Source of the DNA: JAZRYE01 sp045600585
GTDB lineage: Bacteria; Bacillota_I; Bacilli_A; RFN20; CAG-826
Assembly (NCBI GenBank): GCA_045600585.1
Contig: JAZRYE010000024.1
Span: 1-32,447, forward strand
Reading direction: 5' to 3'
Length of the DNA stretch: 32,447 nucleotides
The position numbers and the translations under genes were made by a program. Below the pieces are notes generated by a model. It did no database searches and was not told the origin of the DNA. It saw nothing but the letters and a program-made list of their open reading frames with translations. Positions 14,731-21,840 of the stretch are shown piece after piece; position 1 is the stretch's first letter, and every line of letters starts with the position of its first letter.

Positions 14731-15426
14731 TTATTTAATTAATCTTTCATATGTTTCATTTGAAAAATATGACTTATTTAAAGGAACAATTGATATCGTT
14801 CCATGATTTACTTGATAACAATCAGTATCAGGATAATTTTCGTAATCAAAATTTATGTTGCGGCAAGCAAAATATCCTTTATCACTTTTGACAAAATAAT
14901 AATCTTTATTACGATAAAATAATTTTCCTAGTTTAATATCTTCCACATCAGTAACAGGGAAGTTAATATTTAATAAATATTCATTACTCAAAAGATTGTT
15001 GTTCATAATAAAATCCCAAACTTTATCAAAAAATTCAATCTTATCAAAATGATTAACTTCTGCAGACACAGCAATTGCAGGTTTTCTATATGAAAGAGCT
15101 TCTAAAGCAGCTCCAATTGTTCCACTATACATTGTGTCATAAGAAATATTTAGACCATTATTACATCCAGAAACAACTAGGTCAAAATCTATATCCAAAG
15201 CCGCTAGAGCAAAAGAAACACAATCAACCGGCGTTCCATCAATAGCGAAAGTATCATTACCTTTATCAAAAACTTGAATATTACCAATTGTCATTGATGC
15301 AGATTTAGCAGACATATGTTCTAAAGGTGCAACAATAACAACTCGTCCATATTTAACGAGTTTTTCTTTCAATTTTAAAATGCCTTCGGAATTATATCCG
15401 TCATCATTAGTTAATAAAATGTTCAT
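14731..15426 (-). CDS. surE: 5'/3'-nucleotidase SurE
   Basis: SurE is a metal-dependent phosphatase acting on 5' and 3' nucleotides and short polyphosphate. The 231-residue sequence has the N-terminal LLTNDDGY with the metal ligands D8 and D9, VVIVAPLEHMSAKSAS with the conserved Ser, FAIDGTPVDCVSFAL, and VVSGCNNGLNISYDTMYSGTIGAALEA with the conserved Asn and substrate loop. The length is slightly below the usual 240-260. Its ATG overlaps the stop of the upstream zinc-ribbon gene by one base. Confidence 0.93.
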   Translation of the reverse strand: MNILLTNDDGYNSEGILKLKEKLVKYGRVVIVAPLEHMSAKSASMTIGNIQVFDKGNDTFAIDGTPVDCVSFALAALDIDFDLVVSGCNNGLNISYDTMYSGTIGAALEALSYRKPAIAVSAEVNHFDKIEFFDKVWDFIMNNNLLSNEYLLNINFPVTDVEDIKLGKLFYRNKDYYFVKSDKGYFACRNINFDYENYPDTDCYQVNHGTISIVPLNKSYFSNETYERLIK

Positions 15427-15923
15427 TAAAAATAAACTCCAAACATACCAGGAAGTTCAATAATGCCAACTATTATTAATACATAATAAATAGTAATGAT
15501 GGCAATCCAAATAAATAGACCAGCGATAGCGAGTTTCTTGCCCCTTAATGCCTTAGGCCATAAAGACTCAGACTGCATTCCTTTTTTAGAAAATACGATA
15601 GATAAAATGCATAATGGGATAGAGCCTAAAATTAAACCAAGTAATCCGAATATATAAGTTAGATTAGCAAAAGAATTATATGAATTATCAACTGGTTTAG
15701 TTTCTTCTTTTGGCTTATCGAATTCATTAAATGGATCATCATCGTTTAAATGTTCTTCATCAATTTTAGAATAATTTTGTTCTTCAAAAGTATTTTCGTA
15801 TGGATTAGAAGGTATTTCTTTTTCAATATGTTCTTCTTCACCATCGTATATAAGCTTTCTTCCACAATAAGGGCAAAATGCGCTGCCATCAGGAATTTGT
15901 TTACCACATTCTCTACAATACAT
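15426..15923 (-). CDS. Zinc-ribbon membrane protein with acidic linker
   Basis: This 165-residue protein has a zinc ribbon MYCRECGKQIP ... FCPYCGRKL at residues 1-23, a long Asp/Glu/Asn-rich linker (about 27-80), and two predicted membrane segments separated by a basic loop (KKGMQSE ... LRGKKL), an arrangement like DUF4190-type proteins. The ATG at 15923 is used because GGAGG (15931-15935) lies 7 nt upstream; longer in-frame versions lack a site. It is first in the operon with surE. No function is known. Confidence 0.75.
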   Translation of the reverse strand: MYCRECGKQIPDGSAFCPYCGRKLIYDGEEEHIEKEIPSNPYENTFEEQNYSKIDEEHLNDDDPFNEFDKPKEETKPVDNSYNSFANLTYIFGLLGLILGSIPLCILSIVFSKKGMQSESLWPKALRGKKLAIAGLFIWIAIITIYYVLIIVGIIELPGMFGVYF

Positions 15924-16100
15924 ACACCATCCTCCACTACTTTCTCTTATTATTTTAAACATAAATAAGCATAATGGCATATTAATAAATAATTAAATTT
16001 ATTTTTAAATAAAAAACAATGCAAATTGCTAAATATGAAACATTTAGATTGATGACAATTTATTTATTTCAGTTATAATAAAAGACGGAGGATTTATAAA

Positions 16101-16325
16101 ATGGCAGCAGCTAAAAGAGATTATTTTAAATTATCAAGATTAGTCAGCATTATTCTTGCTATCATTCCAGTTACATCCGCAATCTTTGGCATTGTTACAT
16201 GTTTTGTTGAAAAAAGAATTGTTGCTGGTATCTTACGTATCGTCTTCGGCTGGAACATCATTTGGATTTTAGACTTAATCTGTATGATTTTCGCAGGACG
16301 AATCTTTAGAATCTTACCTTTCTAA
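16101..16325 (+). CDS. Small two-helix membrane protein
   Basis: This 74-residue protein has two hydrophobic stretches (about 12-32 and 40-68) and a basic N-terminus (KRDYFKLSR). It has a good GGAGG ribosome site, a TATAAT box at 16074-16079 with ATGACA 16 bp upstream, and its own terminator, so it is a real single-gene unit despite its size. I recognise no family. The small protein at 16598-16810 has a similar layout but no clear sequence similarity. Confidence 0.7.
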   Translation: MAAAKRDYFKLSRLVSIILAIIPVTSAIFGIVTCFVEKRIVAGILRIVFGWNIIWILDLICMIFAGRIFRILPF

Positions 16326-16348
16326 TTTGAATTAAGATTTATAAAATT

Positions 16349-16376
16349 GGCTCGATAATATCGAGTCTTTTTTATA
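16349..16376 (+). terminator. Terminator of the 74-residue membrane protein gene
   Basis: GGCTCGA / TCGAGTC stem (one G-T pair) with a TAATA loop, followed by TTTTTTAT. Confidence 0.8.
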
Positions 16377-16403
16377 AGAAAAAGCTACCAAATCGGTAGC
16401 TTT
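16374..16403 (-). terminator. Terminator of tRNA-His
   Basis: On the minus strand, AAAGCTACC / GGTAGCTTT, a 9-bp stem with a GATTT loop, followed by TTC. It begins 10 bases after the CCA end. Confidence 0.75.
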
Positions 16404-16413
16404 ACACTCTGTT

Positions 16414-16490
16414 TGGGGCGAGTAATCAGAATCGAACTGACGAATGTCTGGTTCACAGCCAGATGTGTTAACCACTTCACCATACTCGCC
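16414..16490 (-). tRNA. tRNA-His (anticodon GTG)
   Basis: On the minus strand, GGCGAGTA at the 5' end pairs with TACTCGCC. The 5'-most G (G-1) faces C73, the hallmark of tRNA-His, and CCA is encoded (16414-16416). The anticodon loop CTGTGAA gives GTG. The T-arm GTTCGATTC is present. Confidence 0.95.
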
Positions 16491-16502
16491 AAATGCTTAA
16501 TT

Positions 16503-16531
16503 ATAATAAAATTAAAGAAAGACTTTGTCAA
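16503..16531 (-). promoter_or_regulatory. Promoter of tRNA-His
   Basis: On the minus strand, perfect TTGACA (16531-16526), a 17-bp spacer and TATTAT (16508-16503), placing the start a few bases before the tRNA 5' end. Confidence 0.75.
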
Positions 16532-16551
16532 AACTTTTATAGATAAATAAA

Positions 16552-16577
16552 TAAAAAAGTCGCCCAAATGGACGACA
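16552..16577 (-). terminator. Terminator of the M18 aminopeptidase / small membrane protein unit
   Basis: On the minus strand, GTCGTCC / GGGCGAC (one T-G pair) around ATTT, followed by TTTTTTAT. Confidence 0.8.
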
Positions 16578-16597
16578 TTTCATTTAATGATTTGCAA

Positions 16598-16810
16598 TTA
16601 GTCAATAAGTAAGCCTTTGCCTTTGATAATAGCAAGGACAAGATCAACAATAGCAATAATTTCTGCAAAAACAGCTAATACAATTGGTAAAACAAGACCT
16701 TTCTTGTTAACAATTGCATCAACGATTGCATAAGCTCTCCAACCAGCGATGAGTGAAATAAGAATTTTTGCCCATCTTGGAAGATTATCAAACCATTTTA
16801 AGAATCCCAT
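16598..16810 (-). CDS. Small membrane protein downstream of the aminopeptidase
   Basis: This 70-residue protein has a short amphipathic start (MGFLKWFDNLPRW) and two hydrophobic segments (about 15-30 and 38-62). AAAGGAG precedes the ATG. It lies 21 bp downstream of the aminopeptidase stop and is followed by a terminator, so the two are probably cotranscribed. No family recognised. Confidence 0.68.
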   Translation of the reverse strand: MGFLKWFDNLPRWAKILISLIAGWRAYAIVDAIVNKKGLVLPIVLAVFAEIIAIVDLVLAIIKGKGLLID

Positions 16811-16831
16811 AAAATCTCCTTTAATTAATTA

Positions 16832-18199
16832 TTAAGCTTTTAAGAATGCTTTATAACCTTTGTATGCTTCATAGACATCAGCTTTAGAAACAATTTCCAT
16901 AGGTGCGTGCATGTTTAATACAGCAATGCCAGCATCAATAACGTTCATATTATAGTTACCTAAAATATAAGCGATTGTTCCTCCACCGCCTTGGTCAACT
17001 TTACCAAGTTCAGCGTTTTGCCAATGAACATTACCAGCATCCATTGTTTGACGAATGAATGCATAATATTCTGGATTACTATCGTTGGAACCAGATTTGC
17101 CACGACTTCCAGTATATTTATTAAATACCAAGCCTTCGCCTAAATAAGCACAGTTTTTAGTATCATTAACATAAGCATATAAAGGATCATAGCCAGCAGA
17201 AACGTCACTAGAAAGCATCTTTGAATTTTCTAATGCCATTCTAGCTAAATAAACTGGATGACCTTCGCCCATTAATTTTCCAAATTTAGCAATTGTATTT
17301 TCAAAGAATAAAGATTGAGCACCAGTAGCACCAACGCTGCCAATTTCTTCTTTGTCAACTAAAATACAGCAAGCTGTATATTCTACGTCTTTAGTGTCTA
17401 ATAAAGCCATCAATGAAGTGTAAGCACAGCTTCTATCATCATGACCATAACCAGCAATCATGCTTCTATCTAGACCATAGTCTCTTGCTTTTCCGGCAGG
17501 TGTAACTTCAATTTCTGCAGAAATGAAATCTTCTTCTTCAATTCCGTATTTTTCATTTAAGATTTTTAATACATTAGCTTTTACAGCTTCTTTTGATTCG
17601 CCTTCTAAAGGCATATTGCCTAAAGAAACATCTAATGATTCACCTTCAATAGCCTTAGCCAAAGTTTTTTGCATTTGATCTGCTGATAAATGAATTAATA
17701 AATCAGTAATGCCAACAACAGGATCAGATTCATCTTCACCAATATTTACCTCAACAGTTGTGCCATCTTTTTTGCAAACAACACCATGTAAAGCTAATGG
17801 AATAGTAACCCATTGATACTTTTTAACACCACCATAATAGTGAGTGTCTGCTAAAGCGAATCCTTTGGATTCATATACTGGATTTTCTTTTAAGTCTAAT
17901 CTTGGCGAATCGATATGAGCGCCTAAAATTCTCATACCTTCTTCTAACTTTCTAGTTCCAGCAATGAAAGCACAGATGTTTTTGTTTTTATTGATGTAAT
18001 AAACTCTGTCACCAGGTTTAACAGAAGTAACTGTTTCAGCGTTTTTAAAACCATTTGCTTCTAATAATTTAATAGATTCTTTGACCACTAAGCGTTCAGT
18101 TTTGCCATAAGAAATAAAATCTTTATATCCTTCAGCAAATTGGAATACGTTTTCTTTTTCTTTTGAGTCATAAGATTCCCATGCATTTTTACGATACAT
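16832..18199 (-). CDS. M18-family metalloaminopeptidase
   Basis: This dinuclear-zinc aminopeptidase of about 455 residues is probably cytoplasmic and acts in peptide turnover; M18 enzymes favour acidic N-terminal residues, but specificity here is untested. Conserved parts are AHIDSPRLDLK (metal His and the following catalytic Asp), THYYGGVKKY, AGYGHDDRSCAY (bridging Asp), LVDKEEIGSVGATG (catalytic Glu pair) and SSDVSAGYDP. The ATG at 18199 lies 7 nt after AGGAGG; the one at 18205 would be only 1 nt away. No signal peptide. Confidence 0.93.
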   Translation of the reverse strand: MYRKNAWESYDSKEKENVFQFAEGYKDFISYGKTERLVVKESIKLLEANGFKNAETVTSVKPGDRVYYINKNKNICAFIAGTRKLEEGMRILGAHIDSPRLDLKENPVYESKGFALADTHYYGGVKKYQWVTIPLALHGVVCKKDGTTVEVNIGEDESDPVVGITDLLIHLSADQMQKTLAKAIEGESLDVSLGNMPLEGESKEAVKANVLKILNEKYGIEEEDFISAEIEVTPAGKARDYGLDRSMIAGYGHDDRSCAYTSLMALLDTKDVEYTACCILVDKEEIGSVGATGAQSLFFENTIAKFGKLMGEGHPVYLARMALENSKMLSSDVSAGYDPLYAYVNDTKNCAYLGEGLVFNKYTGSRGKSGSNDSNPEYYAFIRQTMDAGNVHWQNAELGKVDQGGGGTIAYILGNYNMNVIDAGIAVLNMHAPMEIVSKADVYEAYKGYKAFLKA

Positions 18200-18274
18200 A
18201 TTCATACCTCCTGATAATTTATGCACTATATATTATTACTTTTTAAATAAAAAGTGTAGAAATATACTCAAATA

Positions 18275-18832
18275 TTAATTTACAAAGCCTTCGATAGATA
18301 AAATATCAAGCGCTTTACCAGCAACATCGTCTTTATCGAGAGTAGTCATATCAATAACATTTTTCTTAAAACAAAATTCCTGATTTCTAAGTTCCGTAAC
18401 ATAAGTAACGTAATTTTCTTTGCTCGTCTCAAGCCCTTGCATTAAATGTGCTTTATGTCTTGTTGGTTGCCTTTCAACAAACCTACTATAAAGAACATCG
18501 AAATCACCAGTTAAAAATAAAAGACAAGCGCTATAAGAATTCTCTTCGCATATTTCTTTCATTCTTTCCATTTCTTCAGAACGGAAATTACCTTCCAAAA
18601 TTAAATCATCGCCAACTTTTGCCATTTCTTCAAATACATATAGCATTGAATTAACTGCAGCAATAGATAAGTTTCTATTTTCTTGTCGATTACTATAGCC
18701 AACACAATCAGTAATCAACTCTTTCATATGGTCTTTAGTTAAATTAGCAATAGAAAGTTGTGAAGACAAAGCTTCGGCAAGAGTTGATTTTCCACTGCAA
18801 AGGTCACCAGTAATAATAATTAGTCTTTTCAT
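18275..18832 (-). CDS. P-loop kinase / AAA-type small ATPase
   Basis: This 185-residue single-domain P-loop protein has Walker A GDLCSGKST (9-17), LTKDHMKELI after beta-2, and DDLILEGNF (Walker-B-like strand followed by a Glu). An Arg/His-rich lid region (VERQPTRHKAH) follows. The pattern fits small-molecule or nucleotide kinases and zeta-toxin-like folds; no antitoxin partner is visible. It starts 2 nt after the upstream lipoprotein stop (TAATTATG) with no Shine-Dalgarno, so it is probably coupled to it. Confidence 0.7.
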   Translation of the reverse strand: MKRLIIITGDLCSGKSTLAEALSSQLSIANLTKDHMKELITDCVGYSNRQENRNLSIAAVNSMLYVFEEMAKVGDDLILEGNFRSEEMERMKEICEENSYSACLLFLTGDFDVLYSRFVERQPTRHKAHLMQGLETSKENYVTYVTELRNQEFCFKKNVIDMTTLDKDDVAGKALDILSIEGFVN

Positions 18833-18834
18833 AA

Positions 18835-19299
18835 TTAATCGTTAGAGTAAAAATACAATTTATTGATATTAATAATATCAGATGATTCGTTTCTGATTAA
18901 AAACTCTGTTTTTCCTCCGATGTTATATAAGTATTTATTATTTTCAACCTCATCCAATACATAATTAATTTGTTCGATATTAACATATGCGTTTTCGTCA
19001 GAATTAAAGTAATCAAATCCATAAACACATAATTTATCAGTTTCCACTACTAAATTACTGTATGGAATTCCATGATAAGAACGAATATATGCGCCAGGAG
19101 CGAAAATAAATTCATCATTCTTGTTTGTTGTAACTTGTTTATATAAAAATTGAATGGAATTTAAAGAAAATCCTTTCTCATTTACAGTAACAAAGTCATC
19201 AAATAATAAACTTCCGTCTATAGTTAATTCTTTAACTAAAGCCTGATCACAGGAAGTTAATATTGCTACAAGAAGAATAGGTAAAATCTTTAATTTCAT
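18835..19299 (-). CDS. Small lipoprotein of unknown function
   Basis: This 154-residue protein has a lipoprotein signal ending ILTSC (lipidated Cys at 17). The mature part is a short, probably beta-rich domain with no recognised motif. The ATG at 19299 is used because the longer in-frame start at 19347 lies inside the degV terminator and cannot be real. There is no Shine-Dalgarno; an extended -10 (TGCTATTAT) ends exactly 6 nt before the ATG, which predicts a leaderless mRNA. It is paired with the P-loop kinase downstream. Confidence 0.65.
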   Translation of the reverse strand: MKLKILPILLVAILTSCDQALVKELTIDGSLLFDDFVTVNEKGFSLNSIQFLYKQVTTNKNDEFIFAPGAYIRSYHGIPYSNLVVETDKLCVYGFDYFNSDENAYVNIEQINYVLDEVENNKYLYNIGGKTEFLIRNESSDIININKLYFYSND

Positions 19300-19313
19300 G
19301 AATAAATAATAGC
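19300..19313 (-). promoter_or_regulatory. Extended -10 promoter giving a leaderless start
   Basis: On the minus strand, TGC-TATTAT (-10 at 19311-19306), then TTATTC and the ATG at 19299. No convincing -35 is present. Confidence 0.55.
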
Positions 19314-19318
19314 ACAAG

Positions 19319-19345
19319 CAAAATAAAAAGGCACTTATAAGTGCC
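19319..19345 (-). terminator. Terminator of degV
   Basis: On the minus strand, the 16-bp perfect palindrome GGCACTTATAAGTGCC is followed by TTTTTATTTT. Confidence 0.85.
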
Positions 19346-19352
19346 ATACTAA

Positions 19353-20222
19353 TTAACGATGCTTAGCTCTAAAATGAACGCCAAAGCAATTAGGTCCGCA
19401 GTGGCCACCAGCTGTTGGGTTAACAACATAATAATAAATCTTTAAGTCTTCTCCGAATTCCTTTTTAAGCATCTCGCCAAATTCTTGAGCTAATTCTAAA
19501 CAATCACAATGAGCAATATAAACAGGATATGAAGTGATATCTTCTTGCAATTCCTTGACATAGTCAAGTAATCTTGTCATAGTTTGCTTACGACCACGGC
19601 ATTTATCCTTAGCGGTCATTTTACCGTTGGCATCCATATGAATAATAGGCTTAATACCAATAATTCCACCCATAAAAGCAGCGAATCCACTTACTCTACC
19701 ACTCTTGCCAAAGAATTTAAGATCATCAGCATAGAAATAAGTAGCGAATTTGAATTTATTATCTTCTGCCCAATCTTGAATTTCTTGAATTGATTTACCT
19801 TCTTTATACATTTGGCAGCAAGTTAATGCAGTAAGCCAAGATCCTAAGGTAATCGCATAAGTATCAACTTCGTAAAAATTTCTTTCAGGATATTTTTCTT
19901 TTAATAAATCAAGGCCAATTCTCATGGAATTAAAAGTACCAGACATAGCTGAAGAAAAATGAACATAAAGAATATCTTTACCAGCAGCAAATTCTGGTTC
20001 GAAATATTGAATGTACTCATCAGGAGAAATTGCATTTGTCTTAGGAACAACTCCAGTTCTTAATAAGTCATAATATGATTTGTAGTCAAAAACATCATAG
20101 TCGATATATGGTTTAATTTCTTTGCCATCAATAAAGTAAGGCATAGAAATAAGTTTTGCCCCATATTCTTTAGCAATTTCAGGAGTAAAATCCATATCAG
20201 TATCAACGAATAATGTATACAT
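19353..20222 (-). CDS. DegV-family fatty-acid-binding protein
   Basis: This 289-residue DegV/EDD-fold protein is of the kind that binds fatty acids and, in Firmicutes, can present them to a fatty-acid kinase. Family features are the N-terminal VDTDMDFTPEIAKEYGAKLISMPY, TNAISPDEYIQYF, HFSSAMSGTFNSMRI (ligand-contacting Ser/Thr), KFFGKSGRVSG, GIIGIKPII and a C-terminal VNPTAGGHCGPNCFG. The GxHCGPN ending replaces the more common GxHxGPG by a Cys/Asn version. GAGGATTT precedes the ATG. It is monocistronic with a strong terminator. No FakA-like kinase lies in the window. Confidence 0.92.
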   Translation of the reverse strand: MYTLFVDTDMDFTPEIAKEYGAKLISMPYFIDGKEIKPYIDYDVFDYKSYYDLLRTGVVPKTNAISPDEYIQYFEPEFAAGKDILYVHFSSAMSGTFNSMRIGLDLLKEKYPERNFYEVDTYAITLGSWLTALTCCQMYKEGKSIQEIQDWAEDNKFKFATYFYADDLKFFGKSGRVSGFAAFMGGIIGIKPIIHMDANGKMTAKDKCRGRKQTMTRLLDYVKELQEDITSYPVYIAHCDCLELAQEFGEMLKKEFGEDLKIYYYVVNPTAGGHCGPNCFGVHFRAKHR

Positions 20223-20304
20223 ATCAAATCCTCAAAATATTAAATACAATATATCATAATTTTATTGTTAAAAAAGAAATTTGTCACTCGATAGATATTA
20301 AATC

Positions 20305-20340
20305 TATACAAATGTAACGCAATTTTGTTAAACTGAAATT
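20305..20340 (+). promoter_or_regulatory. Extended -10 promoter giving a leaderless start
   Basis: TGT-TAAACT (-10 at 20329-20334) is followed by GAAATT and the ATG at 20341. TATACA (20305-20310) is a weak -35 with an 18-bp spacer. No Shine-Dalgarno. Confidence 0.55.
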
Positions 20341-20979
20341 ATGAAAAAATATTTATCCTTATTAGCACTTCTTTTTCTTGCTGGATGTGCTTCAAATAAC
20401 TCTTCAATAAACGAAGAAAGCAAGGAATCAACTTCTAATTCAACTCAAGAAGTAACAGAAGAAACGAAGCAAACAAGTTTTTGTTATATCGATTTTACAA
20501 CTGCAGATATTACAAAAGGTTCCCAATTTGTAGGTGACAATAACATCAATAATTTAAATAAATTAAAAGATCATATGAATGCAGATGTAGAAATAATTTC
20601 ATCTTTATCCGCGGAAGGAAAAGTGAATTACAATCAATGTAAAAAAGGAGATACAAAATCAGTAGTTATCGGTTCTCAATCAGATTCAGGAAAACTCACT
20701 TTAAATTTTGCACTTGAGGTAGTTAAAATCGAATTAAATGTTGAAAACTATTGGAAGTATGTCGATTACAATAACACCTATTCAATGGATACAACATCAA
20801 AGTTACATATTGGAAATGAAGTTGTAGATTTATCAAATAGCGACACTGAAAATGATCCAGTTCCAACCTTAAAAACCTACGAATATAACACACCAATTAA
20901 TTCTATAGAATTATATAACGAAAGTTATATGGGAAGAGTTATATTAAACTCAATTAAAATCACCTATATTGTTGACTAA
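20341..20979 (+). CDS. Lipoprotein with Ser/Asn/Glu linker and beta-rich domain
   Basis: This 212-residue protein has a signal ending LAGC (lipidated Cys at 16), a low-complexity Ser/Asn/Glu/Thr linker to about residue 45, and a C-terminal domain of alternating strands (about 48-212) that looks like a beta-sandwich. No catalytic motif is visible and I do not recognise the family. It is the only plus-strand gene between 16.4 kb and the window end. It is divergent from degV and followed by a terminator shared with the SDR gene. Confidence 0.7.
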   Translation: MKKYLSLLALLFLAGCASNNSSINEESKESTSNSTQEVTEETKQTSFCYIDFTTADITKGSQFVGDNNINNLNKLKDHMNADVEIISSLSAEGKVNYNQCKKGDTKSVVIGSQSDSGKLTLNFALEVVKIELNVENYWKYVDYNNTYSMDTTSKLHIGNEVVDLSNSDTENDPVPTLKTYEYNTPINSIELYNESYMGRVILNSIKITYIVD

Positions 20980-20988
20980 GACAAAATG

Positions 20989-21026
20989 AAAACTCAGTCC
21001 AATTAATGATGCGACTGAGTTTTTTA
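20989..21026. terminator. Bidirectional terminator between the lipoprotein and the SDR operon
   Basis: AACTCAGTC / GACTGAGTT, a 9-bp stem, with TTTTTT on the plus side and TTTTCATTTT on the minus side. Confidence 0.8.
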
Positions 21027-21034
21027 TGCAATTA

Positions 21035-21832
21035 TTATTTGTCGACTTTTTGGCTATTCTTTGGCTTTCTTTGTTGCTTCAACCATGTTTTCATAACTGT
21101 TTTAGTTGATAAATGTTTTACTAAGAAAACTTGTAATTTTGGATATTTGCCGTAGATAGAGACATCCTTTTTAGTCTTATAACAATCACGATATGCACCA
21201 CTAACAACATCTTTTGCTTCATAAAGATAATTGAAGTTTTGAACTCTAGAACTTCCACTTTCGTAAGCGTGTGAGAAGAATTCGCTTTTTACCCAATATG
21301 GGCAAAGAGCCATAACTCTAATTCCATATTTAGCCTTAACTTCAACATTTAAGCCTCTTGAATAAGATAAAACAAAAGATTTAGTAGCAGCATAAGTATT
21401 GATATATGGAACAGGTTGGAAAGCAGAAAGAGAATCAACTTCAATGATATTACTTCCTTTTGACATATAAGGAATTGTTAATCTTGTCATAGCTACAAGA
21501 GCTTTGACGTTAAGATCAATCATTCTTAAATCGTCTTCTAATGGGAAATCATCAAAATCAGCAAATCTACCATAACCTGCTGCATTTACTAATAGTAAAA
21601 CTTCTGGTTTTTCATCCTCTAACAATTCTTTATATAAATCAAAGGAAGAAGAATTGGTTAGATCCAATTGAATTGGTCTAATCTTTGTAGTTATTTCATT
21701 TTGAAGGGATTCTAAAATATTTAGTCTCCTTGCAATAACCCAAATTTCATCAACTAGAATATGTTTTTCTAGTTGGAGAACAAACTCCTTGCCCATTCCA
21801 CTAGAAGCACCAGTAATAACAGCAATTTTCAT
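21035..21832 (-). CDS. Short-chain dehydrogenase/reductase (SDR)
   Basis: This 265-residue Rossmann oxidoreductase has the cofactor motif TGASSGMG (7-14), NAAGYG, an IEVDSLSA segment supplying the catalytic Ser, and YAATK (Tyr and Lys of the active site). The C-terminus is Lys/Gln-rich. An Arg pair after beta-2 (ARRLN) suggests NADPH preference. The ATG at 21832 follows an AGGAG site; a longer in-frame start lies inside the upstream glycosyltransferase gene. It is last in the five-gene envelope operon, 8 bp after the glycosyltransferase. Substrate unknown; a sugar-lipid substrate is possible from context. Confidence 0.87.
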   Translation of the reverse strand: MKIAVITGASSGMGKEFVLQLEKHILVDEIWVIARRLNILESLQNEITTKIRPIQLDLTNSSSFDLYKELLEDEKPEVLLLVNAAGYGRFADFDDFPLEDDLRMIDLNVKALVAMTRLTIPYMSKGSNIIEVDSLSAFQPVPYINTYAATKSFVLSYSRGLNVEVKAKYGIRVMALCPYWVKSEFFSHAYESGSSRVQNFNYLYEAKDVVSGAYRDCYKTKKDVSIYGKYPKLQVFLVKHLSTKTVMKTWLKQQRKPKNSQKVDK

Positions 21833-21840
21833 AAAAACTC

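Noticed and set aside
16385..16567. 60-residue minus-strand frame
   Set aside because: It runs across tRNA-His and its promoter and terminator.
18238..18255. Terminator after the P-loop kinase
   Set aside because: ACTTTTT/AAAAAGT is a weak A-T stem with no U-run beyond it, so it is not a convincing terminator.
18275..18832. Zeta-type toxin of a toxin-antitoxin pair
   Set aside because: No small antitoxin gene adjoins it. Its neighbour is a lipoprotein, so a general P-loop kinase is the safer call.
19300..19347. Longer N-terminus for the 18835 lipoprotein
   Set aside because: The extra codons run through the degV terminator palindrome and the -10 box, and they would bury the lipoprotein signal.
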